Positions 49,674-60,229 of a stretch of 64,000 bases of DNA are shown here, piece by piece. A program made the translations under genes and the position numbers. How positions within the stretch are numbered: position 1 is the first letter of the stretch; each line of letters begins with the position of its first letter. This DNA is from Parelaphostrongylus tenuis (Eukaryota; Nematoda; Chromadorea; Rhabditida; Metastrongylidae): contig JAHQIW010000052.1 in the NCBI GenBank assembly GCA_019055375.1, forward strand, positions 349,808 through 413,807, given 5' to 3'. The notes beneath the pieces are model-generated. The model made no database searches. It saw only the letters and a list, made by a program, of their open reading frames with translations, and was not told the DNA's origin.

Positions 49674-50976
49674 CTGAAAGAGAGCGGGCATTTAGTACAA
49701 GGTATAATTTTCGATATATACACGTTATATATATACTGAAAAATATGGTTTTGCAATGACTCGATGCAAAAACACGCAATTTTGCATGTTATGCTATCCA
49801 ACCGTGAACCACCCACTAGATTACTTACGAACAGAACCGGTCACTGTGAAGACGAATCGAAAAGTGAATTATCCATTAGATGGTAGCAATATCATTGCTC
49901 CGTTATCACAATCACATTGAAACATCATACAGTTCTGATGAATGATTCTGAACCGACATACGTAGCTAAGTAGAGAAACTCTGCGTCCTACAGCAGTAAA
50001 ATTAAAGGTAACCACTTTTTCATAGGCAACAAATTTTCAGTTAGCTCCTTGTTGCTAAGTGAATTTTCAATAATATAACACTAATTACTTTTCGGTTTCC
50101 AGAGAAACAGTAATTTTTCCTGCAATAATAAAATTAGGGCACTTTGCGTGTCAAGCGCTCCTTACAACCCTGAAGATGGCAAAAGTAGCAATTTCATGTA
50201 AGCTTGTCATTTCATTATCATCAAACACTGATAGAGAGCAACCATTTCGAAAGGATTATTTTAACAGATAGCGAAAAAGTAATTAAAGCTTTATGATTTA
50301 ATCAGATCCTGGATTCAGCACTGATCAGTGGTCGTTTGTGTTCTTAATATGCTGACAGGTAGCTGTTGGCATGGTATTTATCTCATTTTGTCCAGACATT
50401 GGGCGGATGCCACTCTTTCTGCCGCCAAAATTTGTCATATTACCAAGTCTTGTAGCCGGCTAACTAATTTTAGATACTTAAGGCAGAATTCTAGATTCAA
50501 GTTTTCGATCACATAGTGAAAAAAACTTAACCGCACAGAGTTCACAAGTGATAAAAACATACTCTTCTGAATTCACAGAAATCAACCTTAACTATGGCGC
50601 TGTTTCACTTATAGCTTTGTAGTATCTCTCCTTGTCGAATCTAATCGTTCTGGTAATTATGAATAATTTAGAATCTCGAAGGTGATGCAGGAAAATATAT
50701 GCGGCTAACCAGAGTGACATGTTGACATATAACGTTCGGGATAATTTACATTCTATGCATGAGTGGAAGAGAGACAAAGGTGATTGACTGCATCGTATGT
50801 TACGCAATTTTCTTCTAGTAGTTAACATCGTTGGACAGAGGTTTTCACGTTATTATCTGTGCACAAAGCCATCGAGTCACAAGCATCCACGTATTTCGGA
50901 CAATTAGCTGTGTTTGTTTAACACAAAATCTTCATTATTCATATGTACCTAAGAAAATGAGTGGTGAGCAAAAACG

Positions 50977-51043
50977 CAACCTTAGTTGGAGTCGAACCCT
51001 CGTTTTACCTATACAGGCGCGCTTGCTACCACTACACCACAAA
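50977..51043 (-). repeat. tRNA-derived pseudogene / SINE-like relic
   Basis: Minus strand: GTGGTGTAGTGGTAGCAAGC (A box) and GAGGGTTCGACTCCAACTAA (consensus B box). The anticodon arm is only a short CCT/AGG hairpin. Confidence 0.55.
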
Positions 51044-52038
51044 AACCTCCACTTACCCACCATTCATTCTTCAACATCTCACTATCATTATCATCTTCAT
51101 TACTAAACTACTGTGCTCTTCAATGCGTATTCAGCATGGTAGTTTATCGATTTCTAAGGATTTGAATCTCTTGATTTGGTGAGTTTATTGCTCTATGTCT
51201 TCTTGTAAAAGGTCGGATATGTACTCAAAAGACATATCTCTATTAATCGAAACCACGGCCACACACTCTTCTTCTCATATCTGAACACTCGTCTTGAAAT
51301 GAATGCCTTATGAGAGTTTTTGTAGAGAGTTCGTTAGATTCTGCAAAATTTTCAGGGCGAACTCTCTCGAGAGAATGTTTACTGGAAGTGTTTCTATAGT
51401 TGCATAGAAAAGACAGAAATTTTCCATCCAGAGCTCGACATTCTGCGTCGGAACGACCTTGGCTGCCTGTACGTTCAGTGCTGTAATAGCTTTTATTGCA
51501 TCATATCAAAACGAAATCTTCTATTTATTTTTTGACTCCTTGACCTTCAGTAAAATCCACGCGCAAATGCGACTATTTATACCGAATAAAACAGTTGCAA
51601 GCCAAGGAATTAAAGAAATACAAAAAATCAGTCGCTATGGACTCGGTTTTAAGCAAGTAAATCTGTTGCAATATCCAGTTTGCTCTATGGATTATGCATC
51701 GCACTGAACGACAAACGAATCAGCATCTTCGTTAAAAACTTACACCGTTCAGTTATGTATTGGGTAAGATAGTGTTCCCTCTTCTGTCTAAAGAGAGTGT
51801 GTGCAATTTCCCATTGGATTTTGCAGTGCAAACAGAGCGTGCGTGCTGATCGCGGATTCATAGAAGTAACTTAGAATGCTCAGTAATGCAAAACTTGAAC
51901 CAGAATCGAATCCACCGTGTCGGGAGGCGCATGATACCACGAGCCACCGAATCACTTGTACCAAACCAAACCCGTTGGCGGTTAACTGCCGACATATTCG
52001 ATCCCTTATTATCATGGGAAGAATGAGAGCAGAGCGAC

Positions 52039-52111
52039 GACCTCGGTGATGTAGTAATAGCACTCACCCCGGTATGAGTGATACGAAGGTTAAGCTTTCG
52101 CCTGAGGCTTC
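52039..52111 (+). repeat. tRNA-derived pseudogene / SINE-like relic
   Basis: GATGTAGTAATAGCACTCAC (A box) and AAGGTTAAGCTTTCGCC (degenerate B box); closest to the relic at 307-376. Confidence 0.45.
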
Positions 52112-52730
52112 AAGCTTTGCATACTGCTAATCATTTTTGAATATATTGTTGTAAAATAACAGCTCTGCTAATAAAACATAACAATGAATCTTTGAGTAGA
52201 TAATAGAGAACACCTAAAATAGTGTTGGACCGAAGAGTAATCCGGCAACGTCTCTGTTCCTGGAGACTTTAAGTCCGAATTAAAACTTCACGCGGAGAAT
52301 AAGTACTTGCTGGTTTTTCCAGAGAATCACATTCTCAAGTGAAAACGACCTCGCAGGTTAATGGATTGTGCCCGAGCAGACGTCCCGTTCCAAAGCAATT
52401 TGCCCTAGAAGATACGCTACGGCCTGTTGGATTTATTAAAATTGGCTGTTCACTTATCAGATCAAACTCAACATTGAACAAAGCACAGCTCGAACGAATC
52501 GCTCTGCAAGTCTTTATTTCTTAATTTTTTCTCTTCGTATAATGTCTAAATTACATTTTGTAGTAAAACCCAGGACCGACTATCTATTAAACTCGGCATA
52601 GTTTGAGTAAAATTAGTATTTTCTTCTGTTTAAGCCGTTCCGAGGAGTAATTGATATTTCTTATTGAATGCTAGCGAAGCATACAACAATACAGTTTATA
52701 AATGCAGCATGAATATACAATATTCGAGTT

Positions 52731-52766
52731 GGCTAAAGTTTCGGAGGGTCACCTTCTTTAGAGCCT
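52731..52766 (-). ncRNA. Minimal hammerhead-like motif (copy L, left arm)
   Basis: Stem I GGCT/AGCC, core CTAAAGA (G5 to A), a short stem II with two extra bases, intact GAA, then ACTT-T. The layout, with almost no stem III, resembles hammerheads described from Penelope-like elements. Confidence 0.5.
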
Positions 52767-53189
52767 GGGAAAGATCAAAAATGATCCACATCCACTAAGC
52801 CAGAACCTCCATAACCCTAACAGAAAACGTTAGAAAGGAATTTCAGATTGCCTTAGTAAAGCTTTCATTTTGAAAACACTCACCGTATTGATGTTTTAAG
52901 TCTATCAATTATTCATTTTAACTAAATAGAGGAGTGCCTCGTAATTGTGCGTGACCTCGAACCATACCTCAGGCTGATCTTTCCGGCCTGGGCTTAAGCA
53001 CGACTTACTGATGCACTGATCCTAAGCGGCTGGTCTTCAATGAATAATCGATAAAACCCAAAACATTAAAACAGTGAGTGTTTTGAAATGTAGCTTCTAC
53101 TATGCGATCCTAGTATTCATTTCATATGTTTTCTGCTAGGCTTATGGAGGTTTTGGCTTAGTGTGATTGTGGGTCGACGTAATCTTTCC

Positions 53190-53226
53190 AGGATCTGAAG
53201 AAGGCGACTCGCCTATAACGTTAGCC
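53190..53226 (+). ncRNA. Minimal hammerhead-like motif (copy L, right arm)
   Basis: Core CTGAAGA is consensus (53195-53201), stem II AGGCG-ACT-CGCCT pairs perfectly, but ATA replaces GAA; then ACGT-T and AGCC. Stem III would be only two base pairs. The two arms together give a fully consensus ancestor. Confidence 0.55.
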
Positions 53227-53299
53227 ATCTCGAATATTGTATATTCATGCTGCGTTACAAACTGTATTGTTGTATGCTTTGCCTAATATTCAATAAACA

Positions 53300-55528
53300 A
53301 TATCGATAACACTTCGGAAAGGCTAAAAAGAAAACAATACTAAACTACATTTTTCTAGTTAAAATAGGCCTTTGTACGAAGACGGCAGTATTAATTTGGA
53401 ATAACAATATAGAGTGAGTTGACACCGTCTTTCCCTGTTACCTAGAATGGAATCGAGCGTTATGTTACAAAAGTTTAGTGATTTCCACGAATAAAGCATT
53501 GATCACCTTTCTTATTAAGAAGGAAATTACCACAAGAGAGGAGAGCCGCGTGTAGTTGTAGATAGATGATATTCAGTTTCATTTTGATCTGCTGATGTTT
53601 CTGTCTTGAGCTTCCATATCTGCCATTGATATTTACCATAACTAAATTTATGTGCCATTTATAGACGTAAAAATTTCATTTGAGTGTTTTTTTCTCTTCA
53701 GGAGGAATAGTGGGTTTATCTTGTCGTTTATTGAATACATAGTTACTTTTCATTCTTTTTTTAGTTCATTTTTAGATATATCCGTCGCTCATTTCAACGT
53801 CTATTTGAAATACTGCTGTTTTGAAAAATTCTTTGAGTTTCTGAGAGATGACTACGCTAATATGAAGGGGAATTTTACTCGAGGAAAAGGTTTCATTGTT
53901 GCTCTGTCCAATTTTGTTCAATGTCACTGTGGTGGAAGTGGATAGCTGACAGTTGGACGTTTTCTCGAGTGTTTTCTTTTCCAAGAGCAATCGAATAGTC
54001 TGTATTTGAGCACGAAAGTAACCTCAGTACTGTGGTTTTCAAAACAAAAAAATGTAACAAACCGCCTTTTACTCGTTCCAATTTAACTCATTCTTGATCA
54101 TATGTACATGGTAGTGCACATAAACTCGATAACTCTGGAAACGTTTTCTAATGCTTTTAGCACTCAAAAAATTAGTTCATCCAACTATTAACTAATTCCG
54201 ACTACTAAATAGATACTGATCACAGTAAGATGCAGTGATTGGACGGTGTGATTGGTGATAATACTTGTAACTTTTGAGCTACTTTTTTGTATTTGTACTA
54301 TCTCATGACACCGACATTTTCACATTTACTTTTAATCCTCATTTATTCACGAGATCTTCTCTCTTAATTCGTAAGGATCAAACTACTTCTGATGCGTTCG
54401 TTAACCTGCTGCATGTTACCAACAAAAATCATTGAATTTGGGGGGTGTTCGATTGTTGCTTGACTGTTTGTCTTCATTCATCCTTTCAGCTCGAGTTGAT
54501 AGCCAACAAGCAACTTGTCGGGCTTCAGTGGTGAGGTGAAGCCTTTCTCAGATATGTCTGGTGCTAATTTTCCAGCCCCGGAAGGATAGAGGTTCTTGTT
54601 TCTAGAAGATTAGGTAGAACCGAAGACCAAATATGTTGTTATGTGTGTTCAAATCACTTTTAGACATTTTTTATCCATCAATTTCTCTAATAATCGTGGC
54701 CTCCTAAGGAAGCGGCTACCACATTCAAAGTAATTACGTTCCGCTGTTTCGGATATGTTTTTTTTTTGATACTTCCGATTTCGTCAACAGCAGTGCTAAC
54801 TTGAAAAAAAGAGAATAGCCTGAGTCAACATAAAAGAAGCTGACGCGTCGAATCTTCACCATAGTTTTTTCAACACATCATTCCAGCATCATGAATAATT
54901 GCGAAAGTGGAGTAAGGTAGAAAGACCGTTGCCATAGGGCAACCGCTGCCGCCCTACTTTAGATATTAACATCCATAGTCATCTTCTCTAAAATCTGATG
55001 GAGGGCTCTTCAGTTACCACCGACTATTTCCTCGGCAATAAAAGTCTTCAACTCCAAATGTAGAGATTTTCGTTTATGGTTGGCATTTCCCTTATCTACG
55101 TAATTGAAATGGGTTGTTTGTTCATCATTTTTCAAAACTCAGGAAGTGTTTATTGCAATAGATTTTAGTCGAAAAAACCTAAAAAAAAAAAAGCTGTTCA
55201 TAATAAATTCTACGAAATGGCTACGAAAAGTCTAAAGGCGTGGGAGCCTAGTTTGATCAAAATTATGAGAGACGATAATTAGAGAAGTTTGAGAAAATTT
55301 ATGCAAGTTTAAGGGGAAAAATTGTCGACATTAGTGATCTTTATTGTCATCTTTATTGCAGCGAAAAAAATTATGACTATAATTTTTTTGCATAGATCTA
55401 AAATACTGTATAAAACACATAAAGAGAGAGGGAGAGAGGTTAGGGGAAAAATTAAGCGATGTTGGGACAATTTATGAATCAATATAACTAGATTTTCTTG
55501 GCAAAATCAATTTTCGCTTTGTTTTTAG
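53300..55528. other. No confident gene
   Basis: A plus-strand ATG at 53652 opens MPFIDVKISFE and might be the first exon of the gene ending at 55726, but no frame-consistent chain of exons was found. Otherwise AT-rich with homopolymer runs and a GAGAGAGG tract near 55425. Confidence 0.3.
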
Positions 55529-55726
55529 TTTATGAAACAATATTCAGAAAACACAAACCATCGGATTATCAGTGTCCAAGGCTTCTGCGCCTCACTAGGT
55601 CTCAATGCACTCAGTGGTGGAAAGTGTGAAAATACGAATGAAAAAGTTCATCGATTTTTGGTTGAGTCTTTTGGAATAAGTTCTCAAATTGAATCCTACT
55701 GTGTCGCTCATCACGCCTTTCACTAA
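55529..55726 (+). CDS. Terminal exon of an unidentified small protein
   Basis: Follows a GTTTTTAG acceptor at 55528 and ends with TAA at 55724-55726; AATAAA comes only 21 bases later (55747-55752), supporting a real 3' end. The frame includes IISVQGFCASLGLNALSGG and NEKVHRFLVESFGISSQ. The pattern of a short beta strand, a Gly-rich turn and an amphipathic helix ending in GIS weakly recalls the C-terminal half of macrophage migration inhibitory factor-like proteins, but the conserved end of that fold is missing. Upstream exons were not established. Confidence 0.4.
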   Translation, partial: FMKQYSENTNHRIISVQGFCASLGLNALSGGKCENTNEKVHRFLVESFGISSQIESYCVAHHAFH

Positions 55727-55746
55727 AATTAGCAAAACACAAATTC

Positions 55747-55752
55747 AATAAA
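55747..55752 (+). terminator. Poly(A) signal AATAAA
   Basis: Canonical hexamer 21 bases after the stop at 55726. Confidence 0.45.
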
Positions 55753-55759
55753 CGATAGT

Positions 55760-58090
55760 GCGAAAGCTAGATCTTTTTGCGGCTTCTTAATGATGACTAA
55801 TGAAGAGAAGGAGAAATAGTTTGTGAGAATAAGCTATCAAAATTCACTCAAGTTTTGTTGAAGATTGGAGGCAATAGTTTTCATATGCTCCGTCAAGGTC
55901 GCACATCGCTTGTTTCAGTGTAGCTCGAATCTTTTGATGCGAACAAACACAGTTATAATTATATCAATAGACAAAAGTAGAGCCTTAGCCTTGCGATTTT
56001 GGTGAAAGAATTTTGACTAATGAAGAACTCACAACACATTTTTGAGCAGTGACTGTGTTTCCAGTCTTCTATCTGACATTCTCTGTCACCAAACTTTTTC
56101 TTGTTTCGTTCACAGTGTTCATAATCTCCATAAATATGCTTAATACAGGTATGTACTATATGAATAATGCAAGAGGTCGTTGGCGATTTCAACCCTATTC
56201 AATCTCTTGTGATTCGGAAATTGGCGGGAGAAATTACGAAGCGATCAAAACTTCCGTGCCGCACTTTTCCTATTCAACCTCAGGCTACTCATTATTTTCC
56301 GGCCGCCCAACGTGTTTTCGTAAACTTTTGTTTCATTTTTCTACATGTTCCAGCGATTTTAGTGGTCTGATGTCAGCTCGTCGGCTGTTGCGAGCGCCTT
56401 GATAATCACGACCGAGCCGAAAACCGAGCGTCTCCTTGAGTTACAGCCGTGTGAGTGATGAGAGTTCGTATTCTGCAATTAAAATACTCAATATCAGTCT
56501 CTAAAGGTAAAAATGCTAGTTGTAAACATTTATTTGTCCACTTACTTAGACATGATGATTTCTCTTGCCTAGCAGTTATTTGTTTCCGAGTGGCATGCAG
56601 CCGTATTGTTCAAATGAGAGAAACGATGATGACTACAAAGGCAAACAAATAAAAATAAAAAGCAAGCATTAATAGCAAATCAACAGAAAGACAGGCACAA
56701 CATTATTCTTCACTATATCCCAGATATTCTAATATTGTTCGCTATACAGAAAAGCTTCAATTTGACGAGATTTTTTTTTTAAAAAGGAGTAATAAAAATA
56801 TAGCGATGGGCGTGTGTTACTCCCGAAAATTTTCTAGCGGTTTACGACTATATGTCTGAAGGCTAGTTTTATCTCAGCAGTGAGACGATTGAAATGAGCT
56901 AAACACAACTTCTTGTTTCCGCATGTTTTGCTACTTCTAAGGGACATCTCTCGACACTCTTCGGATAACTATTCATGTATCATCGTGATCTATAGCAATA
57001 TTAGATGTTAGAGAAATATTTTGACAATCATTCTATCTCTGCCTTTTTACAACCATTTTGTCCATGGCGCATCAAGCATTATCATTCTTTACTTAAATGA
57101 GCTCTCAATTCTTGAGTAGCATGTGTTTCTTGGTTATGTTCTTCTTATAGACAAACTGATGCGGCAAACTCACTTCCGCTATTTTTCACACTCAACGCAC
57201 AACATTATCGGTCCGTGAAAATCATAAATTATGGCTACTTTGACTTGGATGAGATCTTTAGGAAATAGCATGTTTTATCAGAAGGCTAGATAGCGAGTAG
57301 CAATCAACATTGAAAATAACAAATTAAGCTTTCATATTTATTAATGTAGTACCTGAGTGAAGATAAAGAAAAACTTCCACTCTTAATCTATCTAATTACT
57401 ACTTGATAGGCGTGTTTTGTTATCCAGTGGAAATCTTTAATTAAATTGCGAAAGTAATCCAGATACGTTGACTGTTACACAAAAGGTTATGGATTTACAG
57501 AACTAAGCTTCTTTATAAGAAATACACTCAAGTGCACACCATAAGGCGTGGAAAACTCACCTTCACAACTAATCAAGAATGATTCCTATTTAGATATTTT
57601 GTAGATATACAGGATTATTTTGAATAACCGTGTGTAAGAGCTTTTCCAAGCTGCTCTCACGTTGCATTCCAGGACTATGATATCTTTGCTAAAATGGGAT
57701 GAAATACGGCATTTCTATTAGCCATGCTTCAGATGTGATTTCAAAGTTCTTTTTGCTCTGTGACAGAAACTATTGTGACAATAACTTTCCCATTATACGG
57801 CGGGCGACGTTTTTTCGTCACCAAATAGGTCTAGCGCCAACAAAATTTTATAATTTTATTGACGATAGCCTGTGAGCGAACTATGGTTTTATCTCAAAGT
57901 ACGCAAACATGCTGTCTAATAATGCGCTGCCGGATATATTTGAAGACAACTCTTCTATTCCAATGTGCAATCGAGTGCACACGCGCTGCTATTCAGTCTA
58001 TTTCTTTCATTTGATAGATTGTGTGAAGAGGATGCCCGCTCCTTTTCTATATTAAGGGTTGGGTTCTTACAAGAGGGTTGAGACGAAAGC
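55760..58090. other. No confident gene
   Basis: Two overlapping plus-strand frames at about 56150-56400 are open and follow a TAATACAG acceptor; both look compositionally like coding sequence, but neither has a recognised domain. The rest shows nothing. Confidence 0.35.
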
Positions 58091-58093
58091 GCT

Positions 58094-58140
58094 GTGCAAC
58101 TGAAGAGGCTCTAAAGGTTCTAAACACACGTGTCTTGAAC
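58094..58140 (+). ncRNA. Hammerhead ribozyme relic (copy I)
   Basis: Stem I GTGCAA/TTGAAC (five of six), core CTGAAGA (consensus), stem II partly broken, TAAAC where GAAAC is required, ACACGTGT, cleavage base C. Same family as copy H; the CCCATAACAAACC block that follows matches its flank. Confidence 0.5.
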
Positions 58141-58429
58141 TGTGTAGATTCCCATAACAAACCACGCACATTGCTTAGAAAAAATCATCGGGCATATGTT
58201 AATTTGAGCGTGATCTGGCAAGAAAACAGTCGGAACAAGCTCTTCTGTTTTTCAAAACCTAAAGGAACTTTTGCTATAAAATCCATAATGTTGTAGCACA
58301 ATAATTGCTTTGATGCCATTCAAAAACTATTTATATGGGCTTTGAAAACAGTAGCATTCTGGTATTTTGCACACTTCTCACTTTTACCTTTCTAGTGATC
58401 CGCCTCTACAGTTGTTTTTTTTGCCTGTG

Positions 58430-58600
58430 TTGATTCCCATTCCCTTATAGCATTCCATTTGTTTCATCGTCTTCTTCTTGAACATCATAGAATGCTGGTT
58501 GAGCGCGAAGAGCGCAAATGGTGAGATTCCGTTCCGCGCGTTAACGATGAGCATCAAAACCACTCTCCCACGGCATCCCTGACACTTTACACAATAAAAT
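58430..58600. repeat. Dispersed repeat family R2, copy 4
   Basis: Shares CGTCTTCTTCTTGAAC and TAGAATGCTGGTTGAGCGCG with the copy at 20660; the downstream half has diverged. Confidence 0.4.
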
Positions 58601-59069
58601 CAATTACGATAATAACATTGCATTCTAAGACTTTAAATTTTAATGAAAATCAGCAAGTGTTCATTGTATGGTATTCTAGGAAGAGATAGCAATTAGAGAT
58701 CCGGATGAGCGCGTTTTGCTCTGCATTATGCTGCCGAAACCATGGATTTGGAGGTGTTCCAAAAAGATTCTCGAGCAGGAGTATACCCTACTCGACTGTG
58801 AGGGACCGTAATGGGTGCGTAGAATGTTTGTAATATTTTGTGCAAGAAGCAAAATTTAAATACATTCTATTGATATTATGCAGTAATTTAGTTTATGCAG
58901 AACACTTCACCCATATTTATGATTAAAAAAAAAAGTTGTTGAAAAGAAACCTATCATGCTATTTTCAGATCGGCTTAATTAAATATAAATTAGGCAGATA
59001 GCTCGTGTTTTTTCCCTCATATCTTGAACAATAAAGGCTTACACCCATGCTGATGGCGGTGATGAATGG

Positions 59070-59335
59070 TCGACAACGGGGATTTGTAAAGGCTGCTGCT
59101 TTCTAAAGGTGCTAACCTCGGTCATCGCGATCGTGATGGTCATTCTGCAGTACACTGGGCGGTGTAGTATGTGGGCAGGTAGGAAAGAAAAGCAGACAAT
59201 TCCTAATTATTTTTATGCGATAAGTGATTTATGTAATTTTCTTGATTTCAGCTGGATATGCTAAATTTTTCTCTTGGCTGAAGGAGCGATGTAGAGGGCA
59301 TCCGATTTACTGGTGAGGCCCCTCTCATACATAGT
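59070..59335 (+). pseudogene. Ankyrin-repeat protein pseudogene, two exons
   Basis: Exon 1 gives VDNGDL then RLLLSKGANLGHRDRDGHSA and VHWAV, a clear ankyrin repeat, but with a stop or frame break after NGDL and a two-base insertion after HWAV that destroys the expected VCGQ before the donor at about 59179. Exon 2 starts at a TTTCAG acceptor (ends 59251), reads LDMLNFSLG then needs a frame shift to continue SDVEGIRFTGEAPL. At least three lesions in two repeats show it is not functional. Which ankyrin family it came from cannot be told. Confidence 0.65.
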
Positions 59336-59339
59336 ATTT

Positions 59340-60040
59340 TTGTGCATTTATGTACCTTGTTCAATAAAACATCAATCCCAGATACGATGACGACCACAAA
59401 TGTCAAATAATTTTTTTTGCCCTATTTCTCCAAAAACTACTCAGTAAGTGACCTAGAGAGACACTAAGTGTCAGGTCTGTTATATTCCCTGCATCGAGGC
59501 ATAAGTTCCGAGTTTGAATTTTCCTTAAAAATCAATATATGAGTCATTTCAACAAAGACAGTTAGCCTTTCCGAAAAGTGATGACGTTTTTTGCAGGGAA
59601 GATTAGTAACCGTGTTGAGCGAAAAAGGAGTGGTCCAGTGGCTTTGGCTTCTTTTGAGATTTTGGCAGTATGTCACCAAGATTGGCACTCTTGGCCAGCT
59701 AAGTTTCTAGTGCAATATCCACTTCTAATACACCAATTCGACGCTAAACTCCACGGACTTCAACTTAGAGCCGAGGGATTTACACTAAGCTGTGCCTAAC
59801 TTTTGATGCTTCGTTGGAAAATTCCTCCTTATGAAGTAAACTGCAATGAAAAGCATAACCGAAGAGTCCACGGCTCAGTTTTTAGCTTGAGAAAACGGTA
59901 GTGGTTTTTCGGCGCCGCGAGAGAATCAAAACATCAATACCTAGGCCCCATGAAGAAAACATGACCAGAAGAAAATGTAAGGTGTAAGACATGTTAGTAT
60001 CTGAATTATATGAGGCGATTTTACCTGAATATAATTCTGA
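59340..60040. other. No confident gene
   Basis: A TTTTTTGCAG acceptor near 59597 precedes an open plus-strand frame to 59799. It could be a further exon of the ankyrin pseudogene, but no repeat is recognisable. Confidence 0.3.
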
Positions 60041-60078
60041 TAAGGGTATAACATGTTTTGAGCTTATTGAGTCTCGAA

Positions 60079-60112
60079 GTATACAGGCTCCTGTTTTCGT
60101 CCTATTGGTACT
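60079..60112 (-). ncRNA. Hammerhead relic (copy G, left arm)
   Basis: Minus strand: CTGAGGG where the core should be CTGANGA, stem II partly kept (AATAGGAC), GAAAAC with one extra A, CAGGAGCCTGTA. Degenerate partner of the right-arm ribozyme. Confidence 0.5.
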
Positions 60113-60143
60113 CCCTCAGTGCAGTATTGGTATTACTAGATTA

Positions 60144-60182
60144 CTGATGAGTCCCCATAGGACGAAACAGGCTCCTGTAGAC
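60144..60182 (+). ncRNA. Hammerhead ribozyme with intact core (copy G, right arm)
   Basis: Core CTGATGA is consensus (60144-60150), stem II GTCC-CCATA-GGAC, GAA, stem III ACAGG/CCTGT, cleavage base A (60179). The stem II sequence and loop are close to hammerheads described from schistosome satellite DNA. Stem I next to the core does not pair well; only a CTAG/CTAG pairing further out is available. Confidence 0.7.
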
Positions 60183-60229
60183 ACCACTAGACCTGACAGC
60201 TCAAAACGTGTTATATCCTTATCAGATTT

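Larger units (their letters stand above)
49700..52660. other. No gene recognised
   Basis: Apart from two tRNA-like relics the stretch shows only short frames. A plus-strand frame at 52339-52524 follows a TTTTTCCAG acceptor and is worth a homology search, but no family was recognised. Confidence 0.35.
52661..53296. mobile_element. Inverted-repeat element with twin minimal hammerheads (copy L)
   Basis: Arms of about 160 bases are inverted: TTATTGAATGCTAGC (52661) and its counterpart ending CAATATTCAATAA near 53296, CATACAACAATACAGTTTAT, TGCAGCATGAATATACAATA, CCTCCATAA. Each arm carries a hammerhead-like motif reading outward (minus 52766-52731, plus 53190-53226). The inner region also has weak inverted symmetry. 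No coding frame. Confidence 0.68.
60041..60226. mobile_element. Terminal-inverted-repeat element with twin hammerheads (copy G)
   Basis: 186-base near-palindrome. Ends CTGATAAGGGTATAACATGT and ACGTGTTATATCCTTATCAG are inverted, followed inward by TTTTGAGC. Each arm carries TAGGACGAAA(A)CAGG reading outward. Same family as copy C. No coding capacity. Confidence 0.75.

Noticed and set aside
52339..52524. Plus-strand frame after a TTTTTCCAG acceptor
   Set aside because: No partner exon, polyadenylation signal or recognisable domain was found.
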